From NCBI RefSeq assembly GCF_018143015.1, contig NC_054751.1:32688347-32752346 (forward strand): a DNA stretch of 64,000 nucleotides, written 5' to 3'. The DNA comes from Lytechinus variegatus (lineage: Eukaryota; Echinodermata; Echinoidea; Temnopleuroida; Toxopneustidae). How positions within the stretch are numbered: position 1 is the first letter of the stretch; each line of letters opens with the position of its first letter. Below the pieces are notes generated by a model. The model was given only the letters and a program-made list of their open reading frames with translations. It searched no databases and was not told where the DNA came from. Shown in pieces: positions 1 through 12,300 of this stretch. The position numbers were made by a program, and so were the translations under genes.

Positions 1-1496
1 CCAAAAGGCATAAAAAGCTGGGAGTTGCTGCTACCCTGTTTGGCGTTTAACATTCAAGGAATAGAGCCTTCGATCAATTGGGCAAATGAATTTTTTGAAT
101 ATTTTTATTCTCATCTATTTCAAACATTAAAATATGGATTTTTGTTTTCATTTTCATCAGATTGGATTGTTGCGTTGGGTCGGGCAATCATGTATACCTG
201 ACCATTCATGAAAAGGAAACCCCCGCCCCCCCCCTAAATTCCTGAAACGTTGGGTCCATTTGACACGACCATTCAATAATTTTTCACAAAACATCAGGTA
301 AACTAAGAATTGAGGGGGCCCTTTTCTCAAATGGTCGGGTTTCATTGCCCGAGCCGACGCAACAAGCCTTGTGAGTGATAATGAAAGTTGTTCAACACAG
401 GTTATTATCATTGAAATATAAATTTCATTTTGGTGAAGATTGTTTGATTATGGATTCTGTCATCTCCTCATTTCAATACTAAAAAATGTTTCTTTTAATA
501 AGTAGTTTTGCCTAGCTTTCTCTTGTCTTGGGCAGCAATGGTTGCAGTTCTTTTTAGTGTACAGTACATGTACTGTAGTTGGCAAGTTTTTTAATAAAAG
601 AAAAGTCAAGAAGAGTCATTATTACTGTACATTCCTCATACTTTAAAGTACTTCCCATTTTTGTCTTTCATCTCTTTATCCATTGGCATTGAAGCTGTAC
701 AGTCTAATTGCTAGAAGTTTAGGCTATGTTTTCATCCTTTGTACATGTAAAAACTTTTTTTTTTGTATTCTGTATTTTTGGGCAATTTCACCACATTGTA
801 AATATCATAGCACAGATTATGGAAAAATCAAAAGGATCACTGACAACTTTTATAAATTATAAGGTCACTAAATTTGCATTGAGGTCAGTCAGGAGGGCAT
901 CCAAAAGTAGGCCCTACATGTACATAGCTGTGGTCCTTTATACTGCATTGCAAATTACATGTATAGGGTATTAAAATAAAATGATGAAATTGTTGATAGC
1001 ATAACAAGGTCAACACTGAGCTGTTGAAAGCAGTTGGGACAGCCAAGGGCATTCACCCTGTTCTGTATTTATTTCTACTATTTTATTAATTTTTTATTAT
1101 TTGTTGCCCAGATTCTCAGTGACCCTCTTTTTATAGTACCCCAGCTAAATGAAACACACATTGGTCTGGGGGTAAAATGTGTTGGACACATTTTTGCATG
1201 TTTCTGTAGTTGTGTTGCCATGGAAAGTTGGAAACAGCTTATACCGGTAATCACAAACATTCTGTAAAAAATCTTTCAGTTCAAAGTCCAACCACTTCTT
1301 CAGTTTTCAAACAATGCTCATGAAATATGGATCACACATTGGTCTTGAGGTAAAGATGTACAAGAAAAAAAATGTTTGCATGTCGGAAATCATGTTACCA
1401 TGTGAGTGGACAGCTACTTTCATAATTTCCGTCTTAATTATACTCTGAATAGGTGATTGATCCAAACATCATCATGCATGTGACCAAAGAATCATA
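1..1496. other. Gene-free stretch, probably MGAT2 intron
   Basis: AT-rich sequence with no supported exon. It should lie inside MGAT2, since the first visible exon at 3221 starts mid-protein. A C-run at about 224-234 is the only low-complexity feature; short reading frames here show no family similarity I recognise. Confidence 0.4.
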
Positions 1497-1987
1497 GGGT
1501 GTGTTTATGCTTCCATTGCGAGGACAGAATCAGCGATTTCAAACGTCGATTCAAAACGCCGATCGTAAACGTGGTTCTGGGAGTGCTGTTTATGCTTAAC
1601 TTTTCAGAGCAAATCATGGTCTCGCATCGTAAAGCGAGGTTGAATTGGGCGCGCCTTTTTTCGAAAGTTTTTTCCGATTGTTGTTATTACTTGGAGATAA
1701 CATGGAGCAATACGACTGTATTTGCCCGCAGATTTTCATCTCATTGGAAGCATGTACCAATTGACGTCATTTAAACACGTTTACGATCGTGGTTCTGTTT
1801 GTACTTCCCCAGAAAGCCTGATTCTGGTCAAACGACGTTTACAAATGCACCTTTTTGTGAGTTTACGATCGGCGTTTTGAAACAGCGTTTAAATGAATGA
1901 AAATAAGCATGGACACAACTGTGTTTTGGACTAATCACGTTTGGAAACGCTGATTCTGGCCTGAAAAGTGGAAGCATAAACACAGCC
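1497..1987. mobile_element. MITE, Harbinger-like family, copy 1
   Basis: Non-coding element with terminal inverted repeats of about 45 bases: left end GGGTGTGTTTATGCTTCC, right end reading on the other strand GGCTGTGTTTATGCTTCC, both followed by a CAGAATCAGCG block. The interior contains further inverted CGTTTACGATCG-type segments. A second copy with a clean TTA duplication is at 9934-10456; here the flanks (ATA/TCT) no longer match. Confidence 0.8.
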
Positions 1988-2186
1988 TCTGTCACATAGT
2001 CACATAATTAGGCAAAAATGGACCTGATAATGATATCTGATGTCACTAGCCGTGCATGTATACAGTACTACCTGAGCTGTAAATAGTACTTAAGACTATT
2101 TATGGCTTGATAGGCATGACTTGATGGTACATGTAGGGGCTTAAATCAAATGCATGGACATACAACATTTACATACAGAGTTTTTT

Positions 2187-2340
2187 GTAAACAAATTTTC
2201 GGTGTTACTCCTATGTGTTTAAGATCGCATGCTCGTTCTGTAATGAAAATCATATGCCAGAAAAAATTGAAACCAGTGGGATTGGAGCCTGCCATCTACT
2301 GCTTGCCAGGCAGCAACTCAACCACCGGGCTATTCTGTTT
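2187..2340. repeat. Half-unit related to the adjacent palindromic element
   Basis: Starts GTAAACAAATTTTCGG and continues through CGCATGCTCG and a CTTGCCAGGCAGC core. It matches the reverse complement of the right arm of 2438-2725, so this locus holds one unpaired unit next to a full inverted pair. Confidence 0.7.
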
Positions 2341-2437
2341 CACGATGAACTGGAATACGAATACCCTCGATCCTCTTCTTTCTGACTCATTAATATGCAA
2401 ATGCACTCCGCCGTGGACAATAAATAAAGAGGCTAAT

Positions 2438-2725
2438 AATAGGGGGTAATAATGATTTGTAAACAAATTTTCGGCATTACTCCTACATGTATGTGTTTAA
2501 GATCGCATGCTCGATCTGTAATGAAAATCGTAAGTCAGAGAAATTGGAACCATTGGGATAGCCTGGTGGTTGAATCGCTGCCTGGCAAGCAGTGGATGGC
2601 AGGCTTGAATCCCACTGATTCCAATTTTTTCTGACTTATGATTTTCATTATAGATCGAGCATGCGATCTTAAACACATAGGAGTAATGCCAAAAATTTGT
2701 TTACAAAGTATTATTACCTCCTATT
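2438..2725. repeat. Foldback element with roughly 120-base arms and a tRNA-like centre
   Basis: Left arm begins AATAGGGGGTAATAAT, right arm ends ATTATTACCTCCTATT, with imperfectly complementary arms meeting near 2580. The centre (about 2555-2622) contains a possible pol III A-box TAGCCTGGTGG at 2559-2569, a perfect 5-bp anticodon-like stem with 7-base loop CTGGCAA at 2577-2593, and a B-box-like GGCTTGAATCC at 2602-2612. The tRNA resemblance may partly be a by-product of the palindrome. Confidence 0.65.
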
Positions 2726-3220
2726 AAAGTCCTCTTTATTTAATACCATACAGAGTTTGTACAGTATTTGATAACAATGCAGGTACACACAATGATCAAT
2801 CATCTTTATCAAATTTCATTTACATATGTATGATTTCTCACTCAATAACCAGGATTACTTCATTCAGTTGCATTTCCTATCTGTTGTATACACATGTACC
2901 GTATTTATACTGATGACGCATATACAAAATATATACTGACTTTGATTGCTGGTTTGTTGCTACTTCATGTACATGTATAATTAGTGATGCAAATAAAACC
3001 ATTTTCCTGTCACGGGGAATAGTTGCTCACATTCAGGCATTGCTTCAAGAACCATATTTCCGATCGCATCTTCTGGTGGCTGCCCATATTTTTTTCACCA
3101 TCACTAAATGTGAGTCTCTAAAGAGAGAATGGGGGGAGGCGGTAATGTGTGAGACAATACATATTTGGTAAATATTGAGTCAACCAATAATCCTGCCAAA
3201 TTTTTATTTTATTTTACCAG

Positions 3221-3318
3221 GTAATGCAGATATTCTATCCATATTCATTGCAAGTCTACCAGAATGAATTCCCTGGCCCAGATGCCAATGATTGTCCTCG
3301 GGATATCACTCTTGAAAA
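3221..3318 (+). CDS. MGAT2: MGAT2 exon a
   Basis: Begins at GTA after acceptor TTTTACCAG and ends in phase 2 before donor GTAAGT. Encodes residues 1-32 of the visible part, including VMQIFYPYSLQVYQNEFPG and CPRDITLEK. Confidence 0.93.
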
Positions 3319-6300
3319 GTAAGTTTAAGAGACCATAATGGACACAATTGAGTTTCATAAATTTTTCATGTTTGGGTGGACTTGTATATGTATTTGTAAC
3401 ATGATCATGTGTTCATTGTGTTGATTATTCAGGTACGTGTACCATCAAATTTATTCCTATTCACATTGTGCAATATTTATTGCTATTCAAGTTCAACCTT
3501 AATACAAAATACGACATATCACATGAAATTGAAGATGTTCTCAATGGTTTCATAATTCAAAAAGTATGTTAAAAATTCATGAATCCTGTAGCAAATTTTG
3601 TCTTTGTTCAGAGAGGTGTAACTCGGTTGTTGGAAGGTGAAAGGCAGTGAAAAATCAGATTTACACTTTTTGGGCATTTGTACCTAGACCTTTGAATGAT
3701 CAAAACCATGTTTAATAAAAATAGTTTTAGTTTAATAAACCTTTTTTTTTTAAATTGGTTAATTTGAAATTTGTATAAAGCCCCAGCTGTCTATATGGAA
3801 TGGCTGCTCTCTCAAACATCAGCACCGTTTGTGTTAATAGTCCATGACCGATTCAATATTGACATTTTTTTCTTTATTTGAAACATTTGTTACACTTCAT
3901 CACACTTTTCATGTATTCTATCGGTTGGTTATTGATTAGATCGCACATTACATCATTGAATACATACATCTGGGCAAGTCCACATGGCAGAGGGTAAAAA
4001 CAGTAAATTTCATCTGAATTTGAATGACCTTTACACTCAAAACCTTTTATTTCAAGGAACTGAAAAACTTTTTCATATACAATTATTACCTAAGGCGTTT
4101 TAGCATAGCAACTTTTATAATAAAAGTCATATTTCGAACGCTACATGTAGTTTCAATCCGAGACCAAAGTGGTAAACATTTTTGTGTTGCCTTGCGGGTT
4201 TTGCCCATAGGAATACTGTACAAATATTTGCCATATTTCTGCCAGTTCGCTTGCGCAGTTGCAGTGGATTCCGATCGCTAATTTCAGTATTTGCGAAATC
4301 TGGTTGGAACCAGTTTGTGAACCAATGTATTGCAGATAATGCTTTAGACTTGATATCTATAGGGACAGTGATTTCAACCCTATTAATGTGAAAGGTGAGG
4401 TTGTATTCATGCTAAATATTTCATGTACTCATATAGGTTTGATGAACGTGGATTTAAAGCATTGTTAGTACAGTGGCAGATCCAAATTTTGACCAGTGCA
4501 AGTATTTTGATATCGCTACTCAATGCAATGCATATTAATTTTCTAGGTAAACCGAATTGTCACTTTTTCATGTACCCAAGTCTATGGGGAATTTCAGACA
4601 TGTCTTAAATGGAATTTATGATTTGCTTAAACAGAATTTAAGATTTTCTGAAACTGAAAAGGCATTTTTTAAAATGGAAAATCACTGTCCCTTGTTCTAT
4701 TTCCAACTATTCTCTATTCGTAAACATGATACCTATGGGCCTCGCCTATTAAAACAAAAATATGAGGATCTGGAACTAAACTTCAAATGGTCTTAAAATG
4801 GAGGTCACAAGACTGCTCTAGGATCAATGATTGCTAAAAATGCAATGCTCTGGGATGACAGCAGGCACTGGAATAAGAAAAAAAAAACAAATTGAGTGTG
4901 TAGGGGGGAAAAAATAGTCTGCTGGGCAAACCCTTCACTCGAAATAAGGGTCTGAATGTGCAGCCTACTCATGCCTTGTGTACTGGAACAGCAAGTTTTG
5001 TAGTCTTTGCGTGGAGGCACACGTGTTGATCAAAGTTCCAAGGAGGGTCTGTGCCTGCAGACTAGGGGGAAATAGGAATTTCTTTGGCTTCCTAGTGATG
5101 TTCTGGAGCAGAAATTTAGATTGAAAATGGGGGTCTTGACCATGTAACAAGATATACATGTATGGGTACAGTAGGGGCTGCTTTGATGACGGAAGTAGTG
5201 GTGGGAGGGTCATCAACATCAACCCAATGTCATAACAAATTGGGTCATATTTCATGAAACTTGGACATAAGGGTAATCAAGTCTCACCCTTTTTACACAG
5301 GATTTTCTTAGCCCCGGACTACCGCTAGCCCCGTACTATTTTTTTTTTCCTTTTCACACATGCCAAATTGTTATTGCTAACCCCGGATAAGGAATGCTTG
5401 CTTTTCACACACGAAACTCGCTAATCCCAGACTAGTGGTAGCTTATGAATATTCACGAGCGCACTGAGGGGTCATTTGGGTCATATCCAAAATCGCACGT
5501 GCTTTAAATACATTTGTCGATCATTCGTAGTACAAGTACTTCACTCGGAATTGTTTACCGGCTACACGATAGACCTAATTATGTTATTTGCTTGATTCAG
5601 TTGATGAAAAACATGAGTGCCATTTTGCTCATTTTGATTGGACAACAGGGCCGGCTCTGTTGTGGGGCATGAATCGGAGCGCTTAGCCCACTTTTGTTTT
5701 ACACTAGCGATCTTAACCACGTACTATCGCTCTGAGCCCACTTTGCAAAAATGCTGTGTAAGAAGAAAGTGGGCTAAGCTTAACCCCGTACTATAGGTGG
5801 GGCTAAATGGCAATTTAGCCCCACCTATAGTACGGGGTTAAGGAAATTTTAGCCTGTGTAAAAAGGGTAACTGATCCCTTAAAATGGGTTCAGGTCAAGG
5901 TTAGATATTTATATTATATTGGATGGCTAAGAGTGAAATACCAAATATATTCCAAGAGTTTGGACAAATATTTTGGGAATGTTTCTGATATTCCACGAAA
6001 TAAAGCCATCCAATATAATTATCATCTATCCCACTCACCCCCCCCCCCTCCCCCCAAAAAAAAGAGGGAGAAATTTGATTGAACAAGTCATATCACTTAT
6101 GGCATCATCTTCTAGTATCAATACTGTTGTTGACTTACATGCAGTTCATTATGACGTCATTGTGCTCTATGCTGCGCATCGCATTGCTTTCCTTGTACAC
6201 GTTATATATTTCACGCATTCGTGCATACGCACTACACTATTGAATACGGTCCCATATTCAATGGCAATTTTTGTACAGGAGCCTATGGGACATTTGTCGG

Positions 6301-9300
6301 ATTTTGGTCCTATTTAGGGATACGCTCTGAAACTTCACAGGCAATTGATGCAGACCAATATATGCGTTTTTAATGCTCTGCGAAAACACTATATATAGAA
6401 AATAATACGGTATATCAGGCCACACTACATCATCATAAAAGAACCTTTAACCAGCATGTACATGTCTATGTAATACTTAATTTTCAACGTGATTTTGAAA
6501 TTCCTTTTCTGTGAAACTTGGACAGTCTGATTATCAACCCTCGTTACCCATTAGAATCACTTTTTTCCTGCTAGTGCTGTAAATATTTTGTGAAATAAGA
6601 AGATTTAGGAATAGTATGATATTGGTATACATGTACAATGAATTTTGATTGATTATTTGCTACATTATCTTGGTCATTAGTATTTAAAAGTAGAAGAATT
6701 AGTTAAAGAAAAAAAAGTCCATAGAAAGGTGGACTGAAGTTCATGTTAGGTTTCATTATCAGAATACCACCCAAAATATCAGCTTGTATTGTCATAATTA
6801 TAGAAATATGAAATTGAATATACATGTATGTGTAGGCCAAGAAGATGATGAATAGAAGATTTTATTTCATGTGTGTGCTAGTCAAGGATATTATCTGGAG
6901 ACAAAAATATAACAAGATGAAAAGAGTCTCATCAAGTCTTTTTTAATAGGCTGAGAAGACAAGAAGGTGAGGTCTTGGATCTTGTCGGGTCATTTTGATT
7001 AGAACAGGAAGACAAAATCCTCTACATCTTCATGTGTTGTCCTCACAAAATCAAATTGACGAGGTTAAGGGATTTTCTTCTTTCCTTTCATTCTCGCTTT
7101 ACTCGCCATGCCAAGACTTGGGTTGGCGAATTCTCATTGCAATTTATTTTGTTTACCCTAGGTTATATTGAACCATGTGCGCTTAATATAAATTATGGCA
7201 AAAGAAGCTGCTGAAAACTGCTTATCTAAAAAAGAGAGCCAATGGAGTAAATTAGAGAGTCAAAAGGGGCCTAATATAAATTATAGATCATTTAAATCCT
7301 GTAGATTAAGACCTTTCAAATGATTTTTGTTGTGAAATTTGAAGAAAAGGATATGACTTTTATATAAGTATGAGTACCATATCATGAATATTGAAGAAAA
7401 AAAAATCCAACTCTAGCAATCCATAACAGGTTTAATTATTAGAATACCACCCTTGATGTCACCCTAAACTCAATTTTTTTCTTCTCATTCGGAATGTATT
7501 GATTTTACAGGCTTTTATTAATTCATTACCACTCTCTTTTTTTTTCTCAGAGCAAAGAAAATAAAGTGCAATAATTGGGAACATCCAGACAGCTATGGTC
7601 ATTACAGAGAAGTTAGATACGTGATGACAAAGCATCATTGGTTCTGGAAGGTAAGACTATTCCTAAATGATTTCAAAGGGTTGACATGCAATAATGCTTT
7701 CAAATCAAATTTGTATTTGATTTCTTTTGAGGGGTCCGCATTCCAATTTGAAGCAGTTAATTTTGTCACAGAAAGGTGAAAAAAAACTTGAGGTAGTGAT
7801 GTTCCCAGTACTCCATTTCCCACTACCATATTACAATTTTTTTATTTAAAAAAATTACAGGTAGTTTTATGATAACTTTGAACATTTGAGGTAGGGTTCA
7901 CCATGATGATGAATCTCAAGAGTAGGGTCAAGAACACGCTTTGGTTTTCTAAGACAGTCTCAAGAAGACAAGTCTCGTTGCATTGGAAATGTTCCATAAT
8001 TTGAAATAACAAGTACTGAAATCTCAAGGCTGTTTGTCTAGTTATAATAAATTTGATTACCCAGTATAAAGTCTTCTGCCAGAAATGTCATGCCCTCGTT
8101 TATAGTCCTGATCTATTTTAACAGTCATCTCAAATGTTTGCTTTTCAAGATTATTACCATAACTTAATATTATTACCGTAACTATATAATTTAATATTTC
8201 AAGATTATTTCCAGAATTATATTTTTTTGAATATTTAAAGCTTCAGCATGTGTTTTCTGGACTGGAAGCTACCAAGGACCACGACGGATTAGTTCTCTTG
8301 CTAGAGGAGGATCACTACATGGCACCAGACTTTTACCCAATGCTACAAAAAATGTACCTTCTGAAGAAAGAGTGAGTGTTTAGTCAACGTTTATAACTCT
8401 CTTTTCTTAGACTCCCCTAACCCAGGGGGCTGGTTCACAAAGCTGTAGGTAAGTTAGAAATACTTTTAGAACAAATCGTGAGCCTGTCTTGTCGTAAATG
8501 ATATTCACCATTAACTCTTCATGCGTTCTGTTCGCATTATTGCACGCCTGTAGACACGTTCCGTTTGCCTTTCTGCACAACCGTGCATTTCCCTATTAAC
8601 GCCCTTTGTCCCAGTAGTTTGTAGTTATGCGGGGGGGGGGGGGGGGAGGGCAGTCAAATATATTGCTGTACACACGCATGACCAAAAAACAACATGTTTA
8701 AAGGGGTGTTTATTTAGTTTTGGACGTGGGCTGCGCGTGCACTTGCTAAGGGTATCAAAAACACTTTTCAAAAAAGGGGTAGTTTTGAAAGACTGGTCAA
8801 TGGTCAATCACAGGGTCAAACATATTTAGGCTATGTTTCTTTTTCAAAGCTTGTTTTTAAGACTAGCCAAACATGTTTAGGGTATGTTTTTTTCCCCCAA
8901 GTTTTTTCCCTGGGGTCATATTCTGGCAACAACTTGTTTAGGGGCCAAAATGTGTAAATTAAGCCCGCGAAAAAATTGTTTAGGGGGTTATTTTGCACAC
9001 ACAGAAAAACTCGTTTAGGGGGTGTTTGGAAAAAATTTGGCCACGTGTGAGTACAGCAATACATTTGACTGCCTCCACCCCCCCCCCCCCCCCCCCGAGC
9101 CGAGGTAGTTATGTATTGTTGTATATACATTCACTTTCAGAAATACGTAGTAAGAAATTATCTACCATGTAATGTAAAACAATCAATAATCCTCCAGCAG
9201 ACCCAGGAAGTTCATTGAAAAAAAGGAGAGAAAAGAATCAATATCCTCACAAACAATACCATGGTCAGGTACATTGTTAGCAGTTAGGATTCATGACACC

Positions 9301-12300
9301 TGTATGAAAGAGGTGCTTTTTTTTCTTTATTCGCTGTAGTATGATCTATTTTTATGAGATTACCAATGATATTAGAATAATTTGTGTGATGAACTGCCCA
9401 GGTTAATACAAAAAAGAATCATGCCATTGACCCAAGAACCAAAAACAAAGGACTACTACACTCTTGTTGGAAAAGTAAGAAGAAAAGTTTTGAAAAAAAA
9501 TTATTTGTAATGCTTTATTTCATTAGAAATGCAATAAATTTAGAAATGTAATAAATTCATACAGGGCAAGTAAACCACCAAACACTACAAGTTTACTCCA
9601 CAACATTTCCTTTTTAAATTATCAGATAAAAAAGTTACATAGCTCTGTCTAAATAATAGTATTAGACCACATAGATGGGTTCACTGCTAAAATAATGCAA
9701 CACACAGAGGGTTTAAGGGTCAACGTACAAAGGGTTAAATGTTAATTGGTGATTATTTAACTCATATTAAGTACTAGTCGTTCTTAAAGTCGCTCTTGTT
9801 AAACTTCCATGTATGAACAGTTTAATGAAAGACCCACCAGATCCCCCCTTTAAACCTTTTCTTTCACCTCCCCCTCTCTCTCCCTCTCTCTTTCTTTTTA
9901 ATCGTCCTGCCCTTCACTCTCTGACTCATCTTAGGGTGTGTTTATACTTCCAACTTCCATTGCGAGAACAGAATCAGCGTTTTCAAACGTCGATTCAAAA
10001 CGCTGATCGTAAACATGGTTCTGGGAGTGCTGTTTATGCTTACTTTTCAGAGGCAAAATCACGATATCCAGCTGGCCTCGCATCATAATTTTCATTGAGC
10101 AGGAAAGCGAGGTCAAATTAAGCGCGCCTTTTTTCGAAAGTTTTTTCAGAGTGTTGTTATTACGTGGAGATAACATGGAGCAATGCGACTGTGTTTGCCC
10201 CCGGATTTTCATCTCACCGGTAGCATGTACCAAATGACGTCATTTAAACACGTTTACGATCGTGGTTCTGTTTATACTTCCCCAGAAAGCCTGATTCTGG
10301 TCAAACGACGTTTACAAACGTACCTTTTTGTGAGTTTACGATCGGCGTTTTGAAAGAGCGTTTAAATGAAAGTAAGCATGGACGCAACCGTGTTTTGGAC
10401 TAATCACGTTTGGAAACGCTGATTCTGGCCTGAAAAATGGAAGCATAAACACGGCCTTACTCAATCATGCTAATAATTGTTCTTCCTCTTCACCTTCTTC
10501 CCCATTTTAACCTGTTGATGACTAAATTCTGTAATTCCCATTAAGTTTGTACAGGGACCACCCGGTTCCTGTAGCCAATGGGTTAAATTGCAATCTCTAG
10601 CCCCCAATTTCTTATGCTACTTCCTCTCTCTCTCTTGCTCTCTGATGTCTCTCCCTACCACACTCTCTGCCTTTCTCTTACCCCTCCCTCTTCCTCACTT
10701 CTCTTTTTCTTTCCCTCTCTTTCTCCCAAACTGATACCAAGTATTGTACATATACATGTATATCAGTATGTTAATTGACATATTATTATTATTAATCTCC
10801 CCCTTTATTCATCCTATTCCCAGCTTCATTCATTTTCTTTGCAATTTCATTATGGTCTGATTTGAAGGAAGTTGGGCAACCGTTTGTGAGTTTTTAATGT
10901 ATTTTTATGATATTTATAGTAGAAAATGTCATTGAACAAGTTTCACTTCAACAAATTTTATTTTAAATGCACACATATGGAAATGAACAAAGAATACTTC
11001 ATGAGATTGCTAATGTGTGTGTCACTAGACAAAACACCCATAATTTGAATTTGAATTAACAAGGAATTTCTGAAAATAATTTGATTTTCAGGAGTTTACT
11101 GTTTTATAAATTGAAAAGAAAAAAACATGATCATAGCTGTTAAAGAGAAATGCCAGTAGTTGCAGTAAACACTGATTTCATGAGAAAGTCTGTAAAACCA
11201 GGCTTAATTGTCAGTATATCATCGAGGATCTAGATCTGGTACAGTTACATAAACTGAACTTTGTGAAATCTTGAAATCTACGCTGAAAAATATTCACACT
11301 GAAGATCACCAACACAGATAAGCGCACATGGGACAGTGTATTATTATTGCTTTGAATGTCGTGCCCGACGCGTGACCCGAATCCTGTGCTTATATGCTAA
11401 TTTCTCAGCAATTACACAATTTCTTCCAGAATCCTTTGGCACATATTCTTTATTTATACAAACAGACACTTTGGTGGTCATTTCATTGGATTCTGTACAA
11501 ACTCACTTTGATATCGTTACCAAAACTGGCATTTACCTTTAATAGTTTACCTTGAATATATTTTGCCAACTGAAGCAGGTTTCATATTTGTCCCATTTTG
11601 TGTCCAGAATAGTTACTCCCTTGTATTGTGTTTTTATTCCTCATTTCCGTCTGTTATCACTTTCACTCTTAATCAATATTTTTGTTCATGATATGAACAT
11701 GAAGGTCATGGCAGTGTGAGTTTAGAAAGTAAAATGAAGGAAAATCAATCAAATTGAAAATGAGCTATGTGGATTCTTCCAAAGATATCATATGATATGC
11801 AACAGGTGCAAATGAACATTACTTTGCCATTCTGCCTCATACATGTCTGTAAATGGTGAATTTCCACTCTTGGCTGGATAATAGAACACTGCTGAAGCTT
11901 TATTATCATTAGTGTTGGTTTGTGTGGATGAAAAGATCCGCCACAGATGATTGTTATATAGTGCGTCCAGGAAAAAAAAGGAAACCAGGATTCTCACGTT
12001 CCCTCGAGATTGCACTTCAAATACAAATGAATTGTTATTTCATCATACTAATCAATTATTCTTCTATATTTTGAATCCGAATATTTGACAAACCCTTCAA
12101 GCATTATTAAGCAAGACGATTTTGAAAGTCTTTAATATGACAAGATTGGTTCATCATACTAATCAATTCTATATAATTTTGAAACCTAATATTAGACAAA
12201 CACTTCAAGCATTATTAAGCAAGACGATTTTGGAAGTCTTTAATATGACAAGATTGGTTCATGAAACGACGACCATGCTTATTCCAGGATTGGCCCATTA

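Noticed and set aside
8625..9130. Gly- or Pro-run frames on the minus strand
   Set aside because: They come from the G/C homopolymers at the ends of a MITE.
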